Below, in pieces: positions 10,325 through 19,842 of a stretch of 64,000 nucleotides of DNA. Under the pieces are notes generated by a model. It was not told the DNA's origin, made no database searches, and worked only from the letters and a program-made list of their open reading frames with translations. The number at the start of each line of letters is the position of its first letter. The stretch's first letter is position 1. The DNA is from JAFGDI01 sp963662515 (GTDB taxonomy: Bacteria; Planctomycetota; Phycisphaerae; Sedimentisphaerales; SM23-30). The translations under genes and the position numbers were made by a program. Where the stretch lies: NCBI GenBank assembly GCA_963662515.1, contig OY759675.1, positions 2,852,001-2,916,000 on the forward strand, in the 5' to 3' direction.

Positions 10325-12286
10325 TCAATATGCTATCATACCACTTATATGCACCTGGGGGTCACCCACCTCTACTTCATCACCATTTGTATTGCGATCT
10401 TTCAATAATGGCACGCCCAGATCGAACCTTATACTGAAATAACGGCTTAACTGTAATTCCAGTCCTGCGCCACTACTCAGCAGTGAATAATCATCTTCAT
10501 TAGCTCGTTTATCATTGTTACATACCATGGCACTATCTATAAAGAAACGAAATACCAGGTCCCAGTCAGGCAGACCATATACCTGCTCCGGTGCCCACCT
10601 GAATTTATTACCAAACACCGGCATAGTAACCGGCTTGGCTAGGTCAAAACCTCGCGGTATATGGTATCTGTATTCACCGCTTGCGGTTATTACCGTATCT
10701 CCACTTACAAAACCCTGCCTGTAACCGCGTACCGAATACAACCCGCCCACACTTTGCTTTTCCTGCGGTATCAGCCGGTCCTGAGTCCACTGGCCGCTGG
10801 TTGAAAAGGCCAGCTCATGGGCCAGAGTTGAGCTTTTCGGAGTAGTTATGTCACGCCAACCTTCTGGGTCAAGCAGTGGCTCAAGATAAAAACTATGGCT
10901 GAAATTCCAGCTCAATTTATACCAGTTACTTTCAGCCGCTAACCGGCCAAAATTCTGCATGGCAGATGAATCATTCCCGGCAACATTACCCTCAAACATA
11001 AGCTCGCCAAAACTACGCCTTATGCCACTGTCATGTTCCAGCCTGTAACCCAGACGCGGTATCAACATTGTCTCATCTGCTCTTAAAACCGAGCCTTCAG
11101 TTATATAATTCTCAATGTTATAATTACTCAGACGCAAACCTGCAAAATGATCAATAAATAAACGCTTATTCTGATATATATTATCACGAAGCTCAAAACC
11201 AGCCGTTTTTTCTTCACCCGAAAAATAACTCTCTGAACCTATCTCACTTGACAGATAATCACTCCAGCTCAACCAGAATCGAACCCTTACATCTCTACTA
11301 TCGTACCAGGGACGATCATAAGACATACTCAATGACTGAACCGTCTGAAAGTCAGTGGTCATATAATCCAGATTAAAAATATCATCATCTCCGGTCAGCT
11401 GATTATTCATAAAACCATAACGCTGCCGAAAATCATCTGTATCTTTACTCCCGGCGTTAGATAACTGCATATACGCCAGCCAGGGCTTATTTGTCCTGAC
11501 ATTATAATCAAGCTCAACATCGCCGGGATTTCCACCTGGACCTACCGCCACATCTACCCGACGGCCGGGGTGGCGATTTAATCTATACAGATAGTCTTCC
11601 AACTCACCTGTTTTTAATATATCACTTCCTACTGTTTCCACATCAGTATTATCACCTGACTTACAGATTGGAGAATATTTCTTTATTCTTGCCAGAGAAT
11701 CAGATAGTTTCGTGCCAACATTTACCTGATTTGGTTCTGACTGCTTTTCAGGTTCAAAATTAACATTTTGCACTGTTACCGCCGTAACCCGGGCTACCCA
11801 TATCTCTATCTTGAACGGCTGCGGACCTGTATCTGCTCCTTTTCGCATATCTGCCAGAGTCGTCATATCGATCTGACCGGAAACCGGCATTACCACTACT
11901 CCGCCTATACCTTCACGATTGAAATATTTAACGATCTGGTCCTGTATGCTCTTGATCGCAGTCAAATGATAGCTGTGCTTTTCCAACATAGATAAACTTG
12001 AAAGCGTTACCAACATCCGTTCACCAGTCTTATCACCAGTGTAGCCTTTAGCCTGCTCATATAGCTCTATCTCCAGGGCGGCAAGCTCATCAAGGCTGGG
12101 CAGTGAGGTTTTACCATTGTATTTATACTCAAAAACAAATTCACTTACCCCGTACCAGTTAGCATCTACACTTACCGGCTCTGTCGATACGCCGGCCTTT
12201 ACTGCTCCTACCAGCAACAGCAAACACATTAAAAACTGAGAGACAATATTCAGCTTTGTTTTTCTATTTTTTCTCTGATTCTTCAA
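10325..12286 (-). CDS. TpsB-family outer-membrane transporter (FhaC/ShlB-like)
   Basis: 653 aa. Residues 1-32 form a signal peptide. A soluble region of about 200 aa follows, then a long beta-barrel region of alternating aromatic/polar strands from about residue 260 to the end. The motif GLYSVRGYRQG near residue 525 contains the VRGY sequence of the TpsB barrel loop that reaches into the pore and is needed for secretion. The last residue is aromatic-terminated (I-A-Y), as usual for outer-membrane barrels. The gene directly precedes the TpsA gene on the same strand, so the two form a two-partner secretion pair. The start used is TTG, because no ATG with a ribosome-binding site precedes the signal peptide; the true start is uncertain. 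The N-terminal region is longer than a usual POTRA segment and poorly conserved to my eye. Confidence 0.85.
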   Translation of the reverse strand: MKNQRKNRKTKLNIVSQFLMCLLLLVGAVKAGVSTEPVSVDANWYGVSEFVFEYKYNGKTSLPSLDELAALEIELYEQAKGYTGDKTGERMLVTLSSLSMLEKHSYHLTAIKSIQDQIVKYFNREGIGGVVVMPVSGQIDMTTLADMRKGADTGPQPFKIEIWVARVTAVTVQNVNFEPEKQSEPNQVNVGTKLSDSLARIKKYSPICKSGDNTDVETVGSDILKTGELEDYLYRLNRHPGRRVDVAVGPGGNPGDVELDYNVRTNKPWLAYMQLSNAGSKDTDDFRQRYGFMNNQLTGDDDIFNLDYMTTDFQTVQSLSMSYDRPWYDSRDVRVRFWLSWSDYLSSEIGSESYFSGEEKTAGFELRDNIYQNKRLFIDHFAGLRLSNYNIENYITEGSVLRADETMLIPRLGYRLEHDSGIRRSFGELMFEGNVAGNDSSAMQNFGRLAAESNWYKLSWNFSHSFYLEPLLDPEGWRDITTPKSSTLAHELAFSTSGQWTQDRLIPQEKQSVGGLYSVRGYRQGFVSGDTVITASGEYRYHIPRGFDLAKPVTMPVFGNKFRWAPEQVYGLPDWDLVFRFFIDSAMVCNNDKRANEDDYSLLSSGAGLELQLSRYFSIRFDLGVPLLKDRNTNGDEVEVGDPQVHISGMIAY

Positions 12287-12769
12287 CTATTTGCCATTTA
12301 CTAACTTAAAACTATATTTGAAAACATTTTACTGTCTTCACTTATCGTCACTATTAATAGTCGCAATTACTGAAAAACCATAATAATCAGCATAATCAGC
12401 TATATTTCAAATAATCTGCATAACTGTTATGAGATGACTATTCTACCTGACTGGAAGGCTAAGACCATCACTTACACATTTGGTACTACCACACCCAACT
12501 TATCAGCACTGATAAGTGTCATAAATGGTAACGCCAGAATTACTGTCAATAGTTTTAAATCTTACCGACCAAACCGCTATAATAACTCAATATAATAGCC
12601 GATCACCCAAACAATGGCCCCATAATTCGAGGCAACATTCCCCAAACCAAACAACACTAATACCTGCCAAAGGGGATTTCAACATATCCGCTTATCAAAA
12701 TATAACACAATAAGTAATTACTATTGGTTGACAGATGCCTGTATTGAGCATGTATATAGAATATAAGAT
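12287..12769. promoter_or_regulatory. Intergenic region with a perfect 9-bp inverted repeat (12498-12517)
   Basis: This 483-bp AT-rich stretch upstream of the tpsB-like gene holds no convincing gene. It contains ACTTATCAG-CA-CTGATAAGT at 12498-12517: perfect 9-bp arms with a 2-bp spacer, about 210 bp upstream of the tpsB start codon. The size and symmetry suit a dimeric regulator binding site. There is no T-run, so it is not an intrinsic terminator. The regulator is unknown. Confidence 0.35.
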
Positions 12770-13165
12770 TCAGATTGAAACATCTATATGCAGGCCACCC
12801 GACTGATCCTCATCTGGCCCAGTTTCATCTTTTGGAGCATCCGCACCACTGATATCATCTGTATTATCGGACGACCCCTGCTGTTCATCGTCATGATAGA
12901 GTTTTTCTTTTTTATGATGCTCCCAGGTATCACGCGCATCACGCCCGTCCCGTTGCCGTTCGTCTTCCCTTCTGACATATACATCTTCTGTAGCCTGTGT
13001 CTCTTCCACCTCATCTGTCTGCTGTTCCGACATACGGGCTATCTGACGCTTCTCATAGGTCTTCTGATTCTCAGTAGTCTCATCAGTTTTAGCCTTATCA
13101 TTGGCAGAAACCTGTGACTGCATTATATTCCCCACGAAATTCATATTGGATGGTATGCCGGTCAT
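12770..13165 (-). CDS. Small highly charged hypothetical protein downstream of the flagellar block
   Basis: 131 aa; I do not recognise the family. The first 20 residues are mildly hydrophobic (M-T-G-I-P-S-N-M-N-F-V-G-N-I-M). The rest is almost entirely Asp, Glu, Lys, Arg, Gln and Thr, ending in the short hydrophobic tail H-I-D-V-S-I. No signal peptide or membrane segment is evident; the body should be disordered or coiled coil. It follows the fliA terminator on the same strand, so it probably has its own promoter in 13166-13262. The place next to flagellar genes hints at a flagellar link, but nothing in the sequence proves it. Confidence 0.5.
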   Translation of the reverse strand: MTGIPSNMNFVGNIMQSQVSANDKAKTDETTENQKTYEKRQIARMSEQQTDEVEETQATEDVYVRREDERQRDGRDARDTWEHHKKEKLYHDDEQQGSSDNTDDISGADAPKDETGPDEDQSGGLHIDVSI

Positions 13166-13262
13166 TTTTTCACCATTACCTGATTGAATATTCCTGTAAC
13201 CCTAAAACAGCAAATTCATTCCGCCCCCATCTCCCTATCGTATCAGTCTCGACTGACACTAT

Positions 13263-13298
13263 AAAAAAACAGGGTAATCTGAATTATCAGACTACCCT
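13263..13298 (-). terminator. Intrinsic terminator after fliA
   Basis: On the minus strand a hairpin with arms AGGGTAGTCTGA / TCAGATTACCCT (one mismatch) and an ATAAT-type loop is followed by G and seven T. It lies about 100 bp past the fliA stop and separates fliA from the small charged gene. Confidence 0.8.
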
Positions 13299-13396
13299 AT
13301 TATAGCATTTATTTTAGGATTATTACAAATTTCGTGTTAATAATCCGGCAAAAGGCCTTTTCATCCATAGCTGGTTAAAAAAGAACCATTTTGCGA

Positions 13397-14305
13397 TTAT
13401 TCTTCAGTGTCTCTATGACTCATTTGCGCTTTAAGTCGTTGCAGGATAGAAGAATGCATCTGAGAAACCCGGCTTTCTGATAGATCCAGCGTAGCTCCGA
13501 TCTCCTTCATAGTCATTTCTTCATAATAGTAAAGCACTATTATCAGCTTTTCCGCTCTGGTCAGCCCACGAGTCATTACATCTTTAATATCTCGCTTCTG
13601 TATCTCATAGAGCGGATTAATACCCCGTTTATCTTCCAGCACATCTATCTCGCAGACATCTTTCTGACTGTCAGTTTCAAACCATTTCCGGCTTAATGAC
13701 ACCAGAGAAATAGCATGCGCATCTCTTTTAAGTTTAAGATATTCATCTTTAGGAAGGTTCATCAATGCAGCCAGCTCATCATCTGAAGCACTGCGACCAT
13801 TCTGAGCTTCAAACTCTTTGCATACCTTATCGAGCTTATGGGCCCTGCTGCGCACCAGACGCGGCACCCAGTCCATACTACGCAATTGATCGAGTATAGC
13901 ACCTCTGATACGCGGGGCACAATAAGTGGAAAACTTAACCCCTCGTTCCAGATCATAGGAATTTATCGCGTCCATAAGGCCAAAATAACCTGCACTTATC
14001 AGATCGTCAAGGTCAACTTCATCTGGCAGCTTAGAATATATGCGTTCAGCATTATACTTAACCAGATAAAGATATCTCTCGATCAAACTGTTGCGATGCT
14101 GGACCTGGGCAGAAGTCTTATAACTCACCCACAGCTCTCGCAATTCCTGCTCGTCCTCTGAAAAAAGACGCGTTAACGCCCCTTCTGAAACTGTAAATTC
14201 AGAATCATCACCATCCTCGAAGCCTTCTTCCTGTTCAATATCATAATTGTCCAGTGAAGACTCGCACCTGGTGTCTGTCACATCTATCGCCGCATCAAAA
14301 TCCAT
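13397..14305 (-). CDS. fliA: Flagellar sigma factor sigma-28 (FliA/WhiG family)
   Basis: 302 aa. RNA polymerase sigma factor for late flagellar genes. Region 2 is clear: DLISAGYFGLMDAI, then a stretch with KFSTYCAPRIRGAILDQLR and DWVPR, typical of FliA. Region 3 has the GRSASDDELAALM helix. Region 4 holds LTRAEKLIIVLYYYEEMTM with a helix-turn-helix reading EIGATLDLSESRVSQMHS. An acidic extension of about 45 residues precedes region 1.2 and makes the protein longer than the roughly 240-aa enterobacterial FliA. It is the last gene of a minus-strand block flhA-flhF-flhG-small protein-fliA and is closed by a terminator. I could not identify a target promoter of the TAAA-N15-GCCGATAA type with confidence. 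Confidence 0.95.
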   Translation of the reverse strand: MDFDAAIDVTDTRCESSLDNYDIEQEEGFEDGDDSEFTVSEGALTRLFSEDEQELRELWVSYKTSAQVQHRNSLIERYLYLVKYNAERIYSKLPDEVDLDDLISAGYFGLMDAINSYDLERGVKFSTYCAPRIRGAILDQLRSMDWVPRLVRSRAHKLDKVCKEFEAQNGRSASDDELAALMNLPKDEYLKLKRDAHAISLVSLSRKWFETDSQKDVCEIDVLEDKRGINPLYEIQKRDIKDVMTRGLTRAEKLIIVLYYYEEMTMKEIGATLDLSESRVSQMHSSILQRLKAQMSHRDTEE

Positions 14306-14392
14306 AATGACAACCTTGTTTTACTTTGAAAGTTTTCTACACAAAAAGCAACTCTTTACAAATAAGACCAAAAAGAAGAAATTGCAGATACC

Positions 14393-14752
14393 TCAAACTT
14401 CAGCACCAACCGGTCGTGCCTTCTCCGCCCCTGATTGGTTTGCTGCCACCGAACCTTCTTCCGAATGAACTTCTTCCAGATCGGCAAACTCAGCAGCTTC
14501 TTCACTTTTCTTTTTTTCAAACTCTGCCTTAACCTCTGCTTCTATCGCAGCTTTCTCACGCTCAAAGCTCTCTTCGATAGCTATCTGACCGATTTTGCCC
14601 ACAAAAGCACCCAGAACATAAAAGACAACCATTATTGTCAATGCTCTGTTTACTATTGTCACATATTCGTTATCGCTCAATAGCCCTATCACCAGAGCAG
14701 TCGCAAAAGCAATAAAAGACAGGCCTGCAGCACATAGTCTTACCGTAAGCAT
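14393..14752 (-). CDS. Small two-TM protein with coiled-coil tail, between flhG and fliA
   Basis: 119 aa, no family recognised. Two hydrophobic segments at about residues 5-25 and 34-53 are separated by a short D-N-E-Y loop. A Glu/Lys/Ala-rich helix (about 60-95, likely coiled coil) and a disordered acidic tail follow. The gene is co-directional with flhG upstream and fliA downstream, so it is probably part of the flagellar operon. The architecture (small inner-membrane hairpin plus cytoplasmic helix) suits an accessory membrane protein, but a role cannot be assigned. Confidence 0.6.
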   Translation of the reverse strand: MLTVRLCAAGLSFIAFATALVIGLLSDNEYVTIVNRALTIMVVFYVLGAFVGKIGQIAIEESFEREKAAIEAEVKAEFEKKKSEEAAEFADLEEVHSEEGSVAANQSGAEKARPVGAEV

Positions 14753-14881
14753 TTAACCATTCATCCTGAATTAAGCAAATGTTACAATTCTGCACATCTC
14801 ATGATCGAGTTATATATATATACAGAACCGTTGAAGTTATCGGCAATAGCCCCGAAAAAATTTAATAAAAAATTTAATTTA

Positions 14882-15733
14882 TTAAAAAAACCAGTTCACT
14901 ACCTTACGAAAGAAGCCTTCTTCTATACTGGCGGCCTCAGAACCACGACCAAATTTACTGGCCAGGGTCAAAAAACAATAGCTGGCCTGACTACGCGGGT
15001 ATGCCAAAACTACCGGCTCACATCTGTGAACCGCATTTGACACACTCTCGTCATAAAGTATGTAACCAGCGTCAGTTATAGAGACAGATAAGAACTTCCT
15101 TGCCGTATCTGCCAGCTTGCGATATACCTTTCTGGCCTGATTTCTGCTGTCGGCCATATTAACCAGCAATGACAATTTCACTCCGCTGCTTCCCTTGCTC
15201 AATGCCTTGATCATAGCATAGGCATCAGTCATACTCGTCGGCTCCGGAGTTGTAACAATTATCGTGTGATCTGCTGACTCACAAAAACTTAAAACATTCG
15301 CAGAAATACCCGCGCCTGTATCTACAATTATCATATCATTATTATCTTCAAGGGTTGACATCTGCTGCACGATATGATTTCGCTGCATATCTGTCATCTG
15401 TGCCAATTCGGTCATACCAGACACGCCGCAGACCAAACCAACCCCTCCCCTGACTGGTATTACCAATTCATCCATAGTTTTTCTGCCAAAGGCAAGTTGA
15501 GCAATAGTTCGGGTGGTGCGAGCATTAAACAGCAAATCCAAATTGGCCAGCCCAAAATCAGCATCGATCAAAGTAACTTTTCGACGAGACGCTGCCAGAC
15601 ATATAGAGAGATTTGCAGCCACATTGGACTTACCAACGCCGCCTTTGCCACTGGTAACCGCGATCACCCTGGCCCTGCGACCGCGTGTCTTTCGTACCAT
15701 TAACCTTAGTTTCTCTGCCTGATCTACTACCAT
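14882..15733 (-). CDS. flhG: Flagellar number regulator FlhG (MinD-like ATPase)
   Basis: 283 aa from the ATG at 15733. I chose this start because AGGAAG lies 8 bases upstream, just after the flhF stop; an upstream GTG at 15784 would overlap flhF by 38 bp without a ribosome-binding site. A deviant Walker A (SGKGGVGKSNVAANLS) with signature lysines, LIDADFGLANLDLLF (switch I/A') and IIVDTGAGIS (Walker B region) identify a ParA/MinD ATPase. FlhG acts with FlhF to set flagellar number and place. The order flhA-flhF-flhG-fliA is the usual one. The C-terminus is hydrophobic/aromatic (V-V-N-W-F-F) and could be a short membrane-targeting tail. Confidence 0.92.
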   Translation of the reverse strand: MVVDQAEKLRLMVRKTRGRRARVIAVTSGKGGVGKSNVAANLSICLAASRRKVTLIDADFGLANLDLLFNARTTRTIAQLAFGRKTMDELVIPVRGGVGLVCGVSGMTELAQMTDMQRNHIVQQMSTLEDNNDMIIVDTGAGISANVLSFCESADHTIIVTTPEPTSMTDAYAMIKALSKGSSGVKLSLLVNMADSRNQARKVYRKLADTARKFLSVSITDAGYILYDESVSNAVHRCEPVVLAYPRSQASYCFLTLASKFGRGSEAASIEEGFFRKVVNWFF

Positions 15734-15746
15734 TGCCATCACTTCC

Positions 15747-17087
15747 TCATATAGCAACTTCCAGCTTCTTAATTCCTTCTTCACCCAGAAGCAACTTCGC
15801 CAGCCTGCTGCCGGCAGCTACTTCTATGTCGTCAGGTACATCCTGACCAGTAGTAACATAAGAAAGAGAGGCATTAAGCTGCCTCAATACTGAAAAGACA
15901 ACACCAAAACTGATAGCTTCATCCAGTTTAGTAAGGATAACCCGATTAACGCCCAGCTTGCCAAATTCCTGGGCCGCACTCATTATGCTGCCCTGATTGG
16001 AAGTACCAGATAATACCAGATGTATCTCATCTGGGCGTGCCGAACCAATATAACTCTTAAGCTCCTTGAGCTTTATCTCATCAGTATGACTGCGACCGGC
16101 AGTATCAACCAGTACCACATCTTTGGTATATCGCATCTCCTCAATTGCTTCTTTCAGTTCTGCCGGGCTCAATACCACCTTAAGCGGAACATCTATTATC
16201 TGGGCATACATGCGTAACTGATCAACGGCCCCTATCCTGTAAGTATCAATTGTGATCAAGCCCACATCTTTACCACGACGCAGCTTCATATCGGCTGCTA
16301 CCTTGGCTATCGTCGTTGTCTTACCAACTCCGGTTGGACCTACCATCATAACCACACGCCCCGTGCCATCAGCATTTTCTGCGATGGGACCACAGGTCTT
16401 GATCATACCCTGCATAGTACCCACCAGCTTGTGCCTGATTACATCTATAGACTTGGCCTGATTACCAGTCAGGTCTTTCTGTATGTCTTCAACCATCTCA
16501 CGAGCTATCTCATCTGCCACTTCACGCTGGATCAATTCCAGGTATGTATCAAATAACTTCTCAGGCATATTTGGAGCATGATTTCGCCTCTGCTCTTTTA
16601 CCAGATCATTTATAATGGCTTTAAGCTCACTAAGCTCATCACGAATGTCCTTTCGTGGAGTAACATCCATTATTATCTGCTGTTCATTATTAGTCAGCTT
16701 TGCCTTCGGCTGGATCTCAACAGCTTTTTTCTCTTCTCTTATCACAGCCAACTCATTACTAATTGCCGGCTTACTGACAACTCTGTCCTGATCCTTGCGA
16801 CTCTTTACCTCGGCAATGGCCTGAGCCAGGGCCCTTCTATTATCCATACCAGAACTATCGCTGATGTTATAGGCTTTCCTCAGGGCATTCCCCGGCTTAC
16901 GCATCGGAATAACCGGGTCATCAGCGCGAGCTGTTATCTCAAAAACAGTCCTGCCTCCAATACCCATAAAGCCTCCCTGACGCACTGGTCGGGAATGCAT
17001 AATGATAGCAGAAGAACCCAATTTTTTCTTAACTAATGCTAATGCCTGAGGCATTGTACCAGCTCTGAATTTTAATATTGTTGCCAT
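15747..17087 (-). CDS. flhF: Flagellar biosynthesis SRP-type GTPase FlhF
   Basis: 446 aa. The N-terminal basic domain begins MATILKFRAGTMPQALALVK, typical of FlhF. A linker with predicted helices leads to the NG domain from about residue 175. GTPase motifs are complete: G1 GPTGVGKT at 250-257, the SRP insertion-box DTYRIGA at 281-287, G3 DTAGRS at 328-333 and G4 TKLDE at 386-390. FlhF localises the flagellum at the pole and is activated by FlhG, encoded just downstream. The gene is 106 bp downstream of flhA on the same strand. Confidence 0.95.
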   Translation of the reverse strand: MATILKFRAGTMPQALALVKKKLGSSAIIMHSRPVRQGGFMGIGGRTVFEITARADDPVIPMRKPGNALRKAYNISDSSGMDNRRALAQAIAEVKSRKDQDRVVSKPAISNELAVIREEKKAVEIQPKAKLTNNEQQIIMDVTPRKDIRDELSELKAIINDLVKEQRRNHAPNMPEKLFDTYLELIQREVADEIAREMVEDIQKDLTGNQAKSIDVIRHKLVGTMQGMIKTCGPIAENADGTGRVVMMVGPTGVGKTTTIAKVAADMKLRRGKDVGLITIDTYRIGAVDQLRMYAQIIDVPLKVVLSPAELKEAIEEMRYTKDVVLVDTAGRSHTDEIKLKELKSYIGSARPDEIHLVLSGTSNQGSIMSAAQEFGKLGVNRVILTKLDEAISFGVVFSVLRQLNASLSYVTTGQDVPDDIEVAAGSRLAKLLLGEEGIKKLEVAI

Positions 17088-17193
17088 ATTTTACTCTTCA
17101 CATTCAAATCTATCACTAAGCTGTGACATAGATAATAACACTATTTATTACAGATCACAAGCCTGTGAATCAGCATATACCATGCCGGCCTTC

Positions 17194-19320
17194 TCAGTTA
17201 TATACCGGATCCTGACTATTTAATACTACCATAGAAACAGATTGAATATTTATTCCTTTTACTATCTCATTGTAAGCCAGAACCACAACATTAGCCAGAT
17301 GCGGAGCCAGCATTCTTCTTAGTAACAATCTTATCTGAGGCGAACATAATACCACAGGCATAGAGCCAACCTCAGTTAATCGACTCAAATGCTTTATTAT
17401 CGCTGCGGATATTTCGTTAGCTGTTGCCGGTGGCAAAGTCAGAAAACTACCTGTCTCTGTCCGTTCCACATGGCGGTTGATCACATCTTCCAGAGATGGA
17501 TCCAGAGTTACACATTTCAGGTTACCCTGATCATCACAATACTGATTGCAGATACTTCTGGCCATAGCATTGCGTACATACTCAGCCAAAACCTCAACAT
17601 CCTTAGTCCGCACACCCCAATCGCCCAGCGTTTCCAGTATGGTTTCCATATCACGAACAGGCACCCGTTCCAACAAAAGGCTCTGAAGCACTTTGAGTAT
17701 TTCCCCTGGCCGCATTACTTTGCCCACGACCTCTTCTACAATAGCCGGACATTTTTCCTTGGCCTTTTCGATCAATTCGTCCAGATCCTGACGGCTAAGC
17801 AATTCCGCAGCATGATTTTTAATAACTTCTGTAAGGTGCGTTGCCAATACACTGGAACAATCAACAACAGTATAGTTCATCATCTCAGCATGCTCTTTAC
17901 GGGTAGATGGTATCCAATATGCGGTAAGGCCAAAAGCCGGCTCTACCGTTTTTTTGCCGGTAAGCACCCCTGATACCGCACCACTGTCCATAGCCAGATA
18001 CTGGTCAGGATATGCCTCACCTTTGGCTATGCTCACACCTTTTAGCTTAACACTATATTCATTAGGTGCAAGTCTGACATTGTCCCTGATCCTTATACTG
18101 GGCACAATAATACCCATATCTACAGCTATCTGCTTACGGATCATTGATATCCGCTTGAGCAAATCGCCTCCCTGACGGGCATCAACCAACTTGATAAGAC
18201 CATATCCGATTTCCAGCTCCATTCTGTCAAGAGGGAGCAGGTCTTCAACCTTTTCCTTCTTAGTTTCCTGACTGGCAACCTTTTTCTCCGCCGCTGCTGA
18301 AGCCGCGACCTGTCGTTTAACAGACCTTTCCAAAATATAGGCAACACCGGCAAACCCACTGCCAATTATAAGCAAAGGCATTTGCGGCAAGCCCGTAAAC
18401 GACAAAATAGTCATAAAACCAGCAGCAACATAAAGTGCCTTGGGTTTACTGGTCATCTGAGTTACTATTTCAGTTCCCAGGTCACCCTTTGCAGTGGAAC
18501 GGGTAACAATAAGGGCCGAAGCCACAGAAACTATAAAAGCAGGTATCTGACTGACCAGACCATCACCGATCGTCAACTGAGTATATACACTGAAACACTG
18601 GCCCAGATCCATGCCATAAGTAAATTTACCTACGGCGATACCACCCATAACATTTATCATCGTTATGATTATGCCGGCTACAGCGTCACCTCGTACGAAT
18701 TTACTGGCACCGTCCATAGCTCCATAAAAATCGGCTTCCTGTGAAATTGATTCACGACGACGACGGGCTTCTGCTTCATTGATAAGACCGGCATTAAGAT
18801 CAGCATCGATCGCCATCTGCTTTCCTGGCATACCATCCAGAGTAAAGCGGGCGGCAACTTCACTCACACGCGTTGCACCCTTAGTAATCACCACGAACTG
18901 TATAACAACAAGGATCAGGAAGATAATAACACCAACTGCCAGATTACTGCCCGCCACGAACTCGGCAAAAGCCTTTATCATCTGACCGGCAGCGGCCATT
19001 TCATCTGGTGACTCACCGGCAGTTAAGATCTTTCGCGTCGTCGCACAATTCAATACAAGACGGAACAATGTGCCAGCCAATAATAATGATGGGAAAGATG
19101 ACAATTCAAGCGGACTGGAAACAAAGATCGTAACCAATAGCAAGAGGGAAGAAAAAGCAAGATTAGCTACTAATAATACATCCAATAAAACAGAAGGCAA
19201 GGGTATCAACATTACAAAAATCAAACTCACAGCAGACAGAGGCAATATAAGATTGCGACTGTTATGTATTGCCATAAGCAATGAGTTTTTATTTGTCAAT
19301 GAAGATAGTAACATCAGCAT
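17194..19320 (-). CDS. flhA: Flagellar type III export gate protein FlhA
   Basis: 708 aa, full length for the family. About eight membrane segments fall in residues 23-320. The FHIPEP signature (RVSEVAARFTLDGMPGKQMA and following D-A-D-L-N-A-G) lies at 151-180. The cytoplasmic domain fills residues 360-708. It forms the nonameric export gate of the flagellar secretion system. The first ATG (19320) is preceded by AAAGG; an internal Met at residue 16 lacks a ribosome-binding site. No flhB or fliPQR appears in the window, so those genes must lie elsewhere. Confidence 0.97.
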   Translation of the reverse strand: MLMLLSSLTNKNSLLMAIHNSRNLILPLSAVSLIFVMLIPLPSVLLDVLLVANLAFSSLLLLVTIFVSSPLELSSFPSLLLAGTLFRLVLNCATTRKILTAGESPDEMAAAGQMIKAFAEFVAGSNLAVGVIIFLILVVIQFVVITKGATRVSEVAARFTLDGMPGKQMAIDADLNAGLINEAEARRRRESISQEADFYGAMDGASKFVRGDAVAGIIITMINVMGGIAVGKFTYGMDLGQCFSVYTQLTIGDGLVSQIPAFIVSVASALIVTRSTAKGDLGTEIVTQMTSKPKALYVAAGFMTILSFTGLPQMPLLIIGSGFAGVAYILERSVKRQVAASAAAEKKVASQETKKEKVEDLLPLDRMELEIGYGLIKLVDARQGGDLLKRISMIRKQIAVDMGIIVPSIRIRDNVRLAPNEYSVKLKGVSIAKGEAYPDQYLAMDSGAVSGVLTGKKTVEPAFGLTAYWIPSTRKEHAEMMNYTVVDCSSVLATHLTEVIKNHAAELLSRQDLDELIEKAKEKCPAIVEEVVGKVMRPGEILKVLQSLLLERVPVRDMETILETLGDWGVRTKDVEVLAEYVRNAMARSICNQYCDDQGNLKCVTLDPSLEDVINRHVERTETGSFLTLPPATANEISAAIIKHLSRLTEVGSMPVVLCSPQIRLLLRRMLAPHLANVVVLAYNEIVKGINIQSVSMVVLNSQDPVYN

Positions 19321-19842
19321 CCTTGCCTTTATTTATTATTATAGTAGCTATCAGTTCAGATACAATCGTATCAGCCGACTCGACCATATTCCTTATGGTC
19401 GAAAAAAAATCTCAGAAATTCTTAATTATTATTAAACCTTCTATCGATTAAGTCCGATATACTGAGATAAGTAATAGTATAAGCACGCTTTCCAAAAACT
19501 CAATAGAATATTATAAAAAAAATTATTCAAAGCAATAATACATAATTACTTACAGGTCATTCTACCTATAGACACATCTCACAGGCAATACACTATATAT
19601 TGTTACTTCAAAACCATCTCCATAGCCATTGAAAAACCATATAAAAAAACAACTCACCGACATGCCTGTTAATAACGACAAAAGACTTAAAATTAAACAC
19701 TTAAACACTAACAAAAGTTTAGCAAAACATTAAAACAATCTGCCCTAAAAGTAAAGTATTTCATTGCTAAAATCCGAACTACTACTATAATAATCCGTCG
19801 AATGGATTAACAAACAAAAATCACTATCCGCAGGTGGCTAAG
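19321..19842. promoter_or_regulatory. Divergent intergenic region with dyad upstream of flhA (19381-19401)
   Basis: A 520-bp AT-rich gap between flhA (minus) and an amidase-like gene (plus). The clear structure is CGACCATA-TTCCT-TATGGTCG at 19381-19401, 61 bp upstream of the flhA start, flanked by eight A on the plus strand. On the flhA strand the T-run precedes the hairpin, so it is not a terminator for flhA; an operator or 5'-UTR hairpin is possible. I could not find a convincing sigma-54 (GG-N10-GC) or sigma-28 promoter. Confidence 0.3.

Noticed and set aside
15734..15784. FlhG start at GTG 15784
   Set aside because: It would overlap flhF by 38 bp and lacks a ribosome-binding site, while ATG 15733 has AGGAAG 8 bases upstream.
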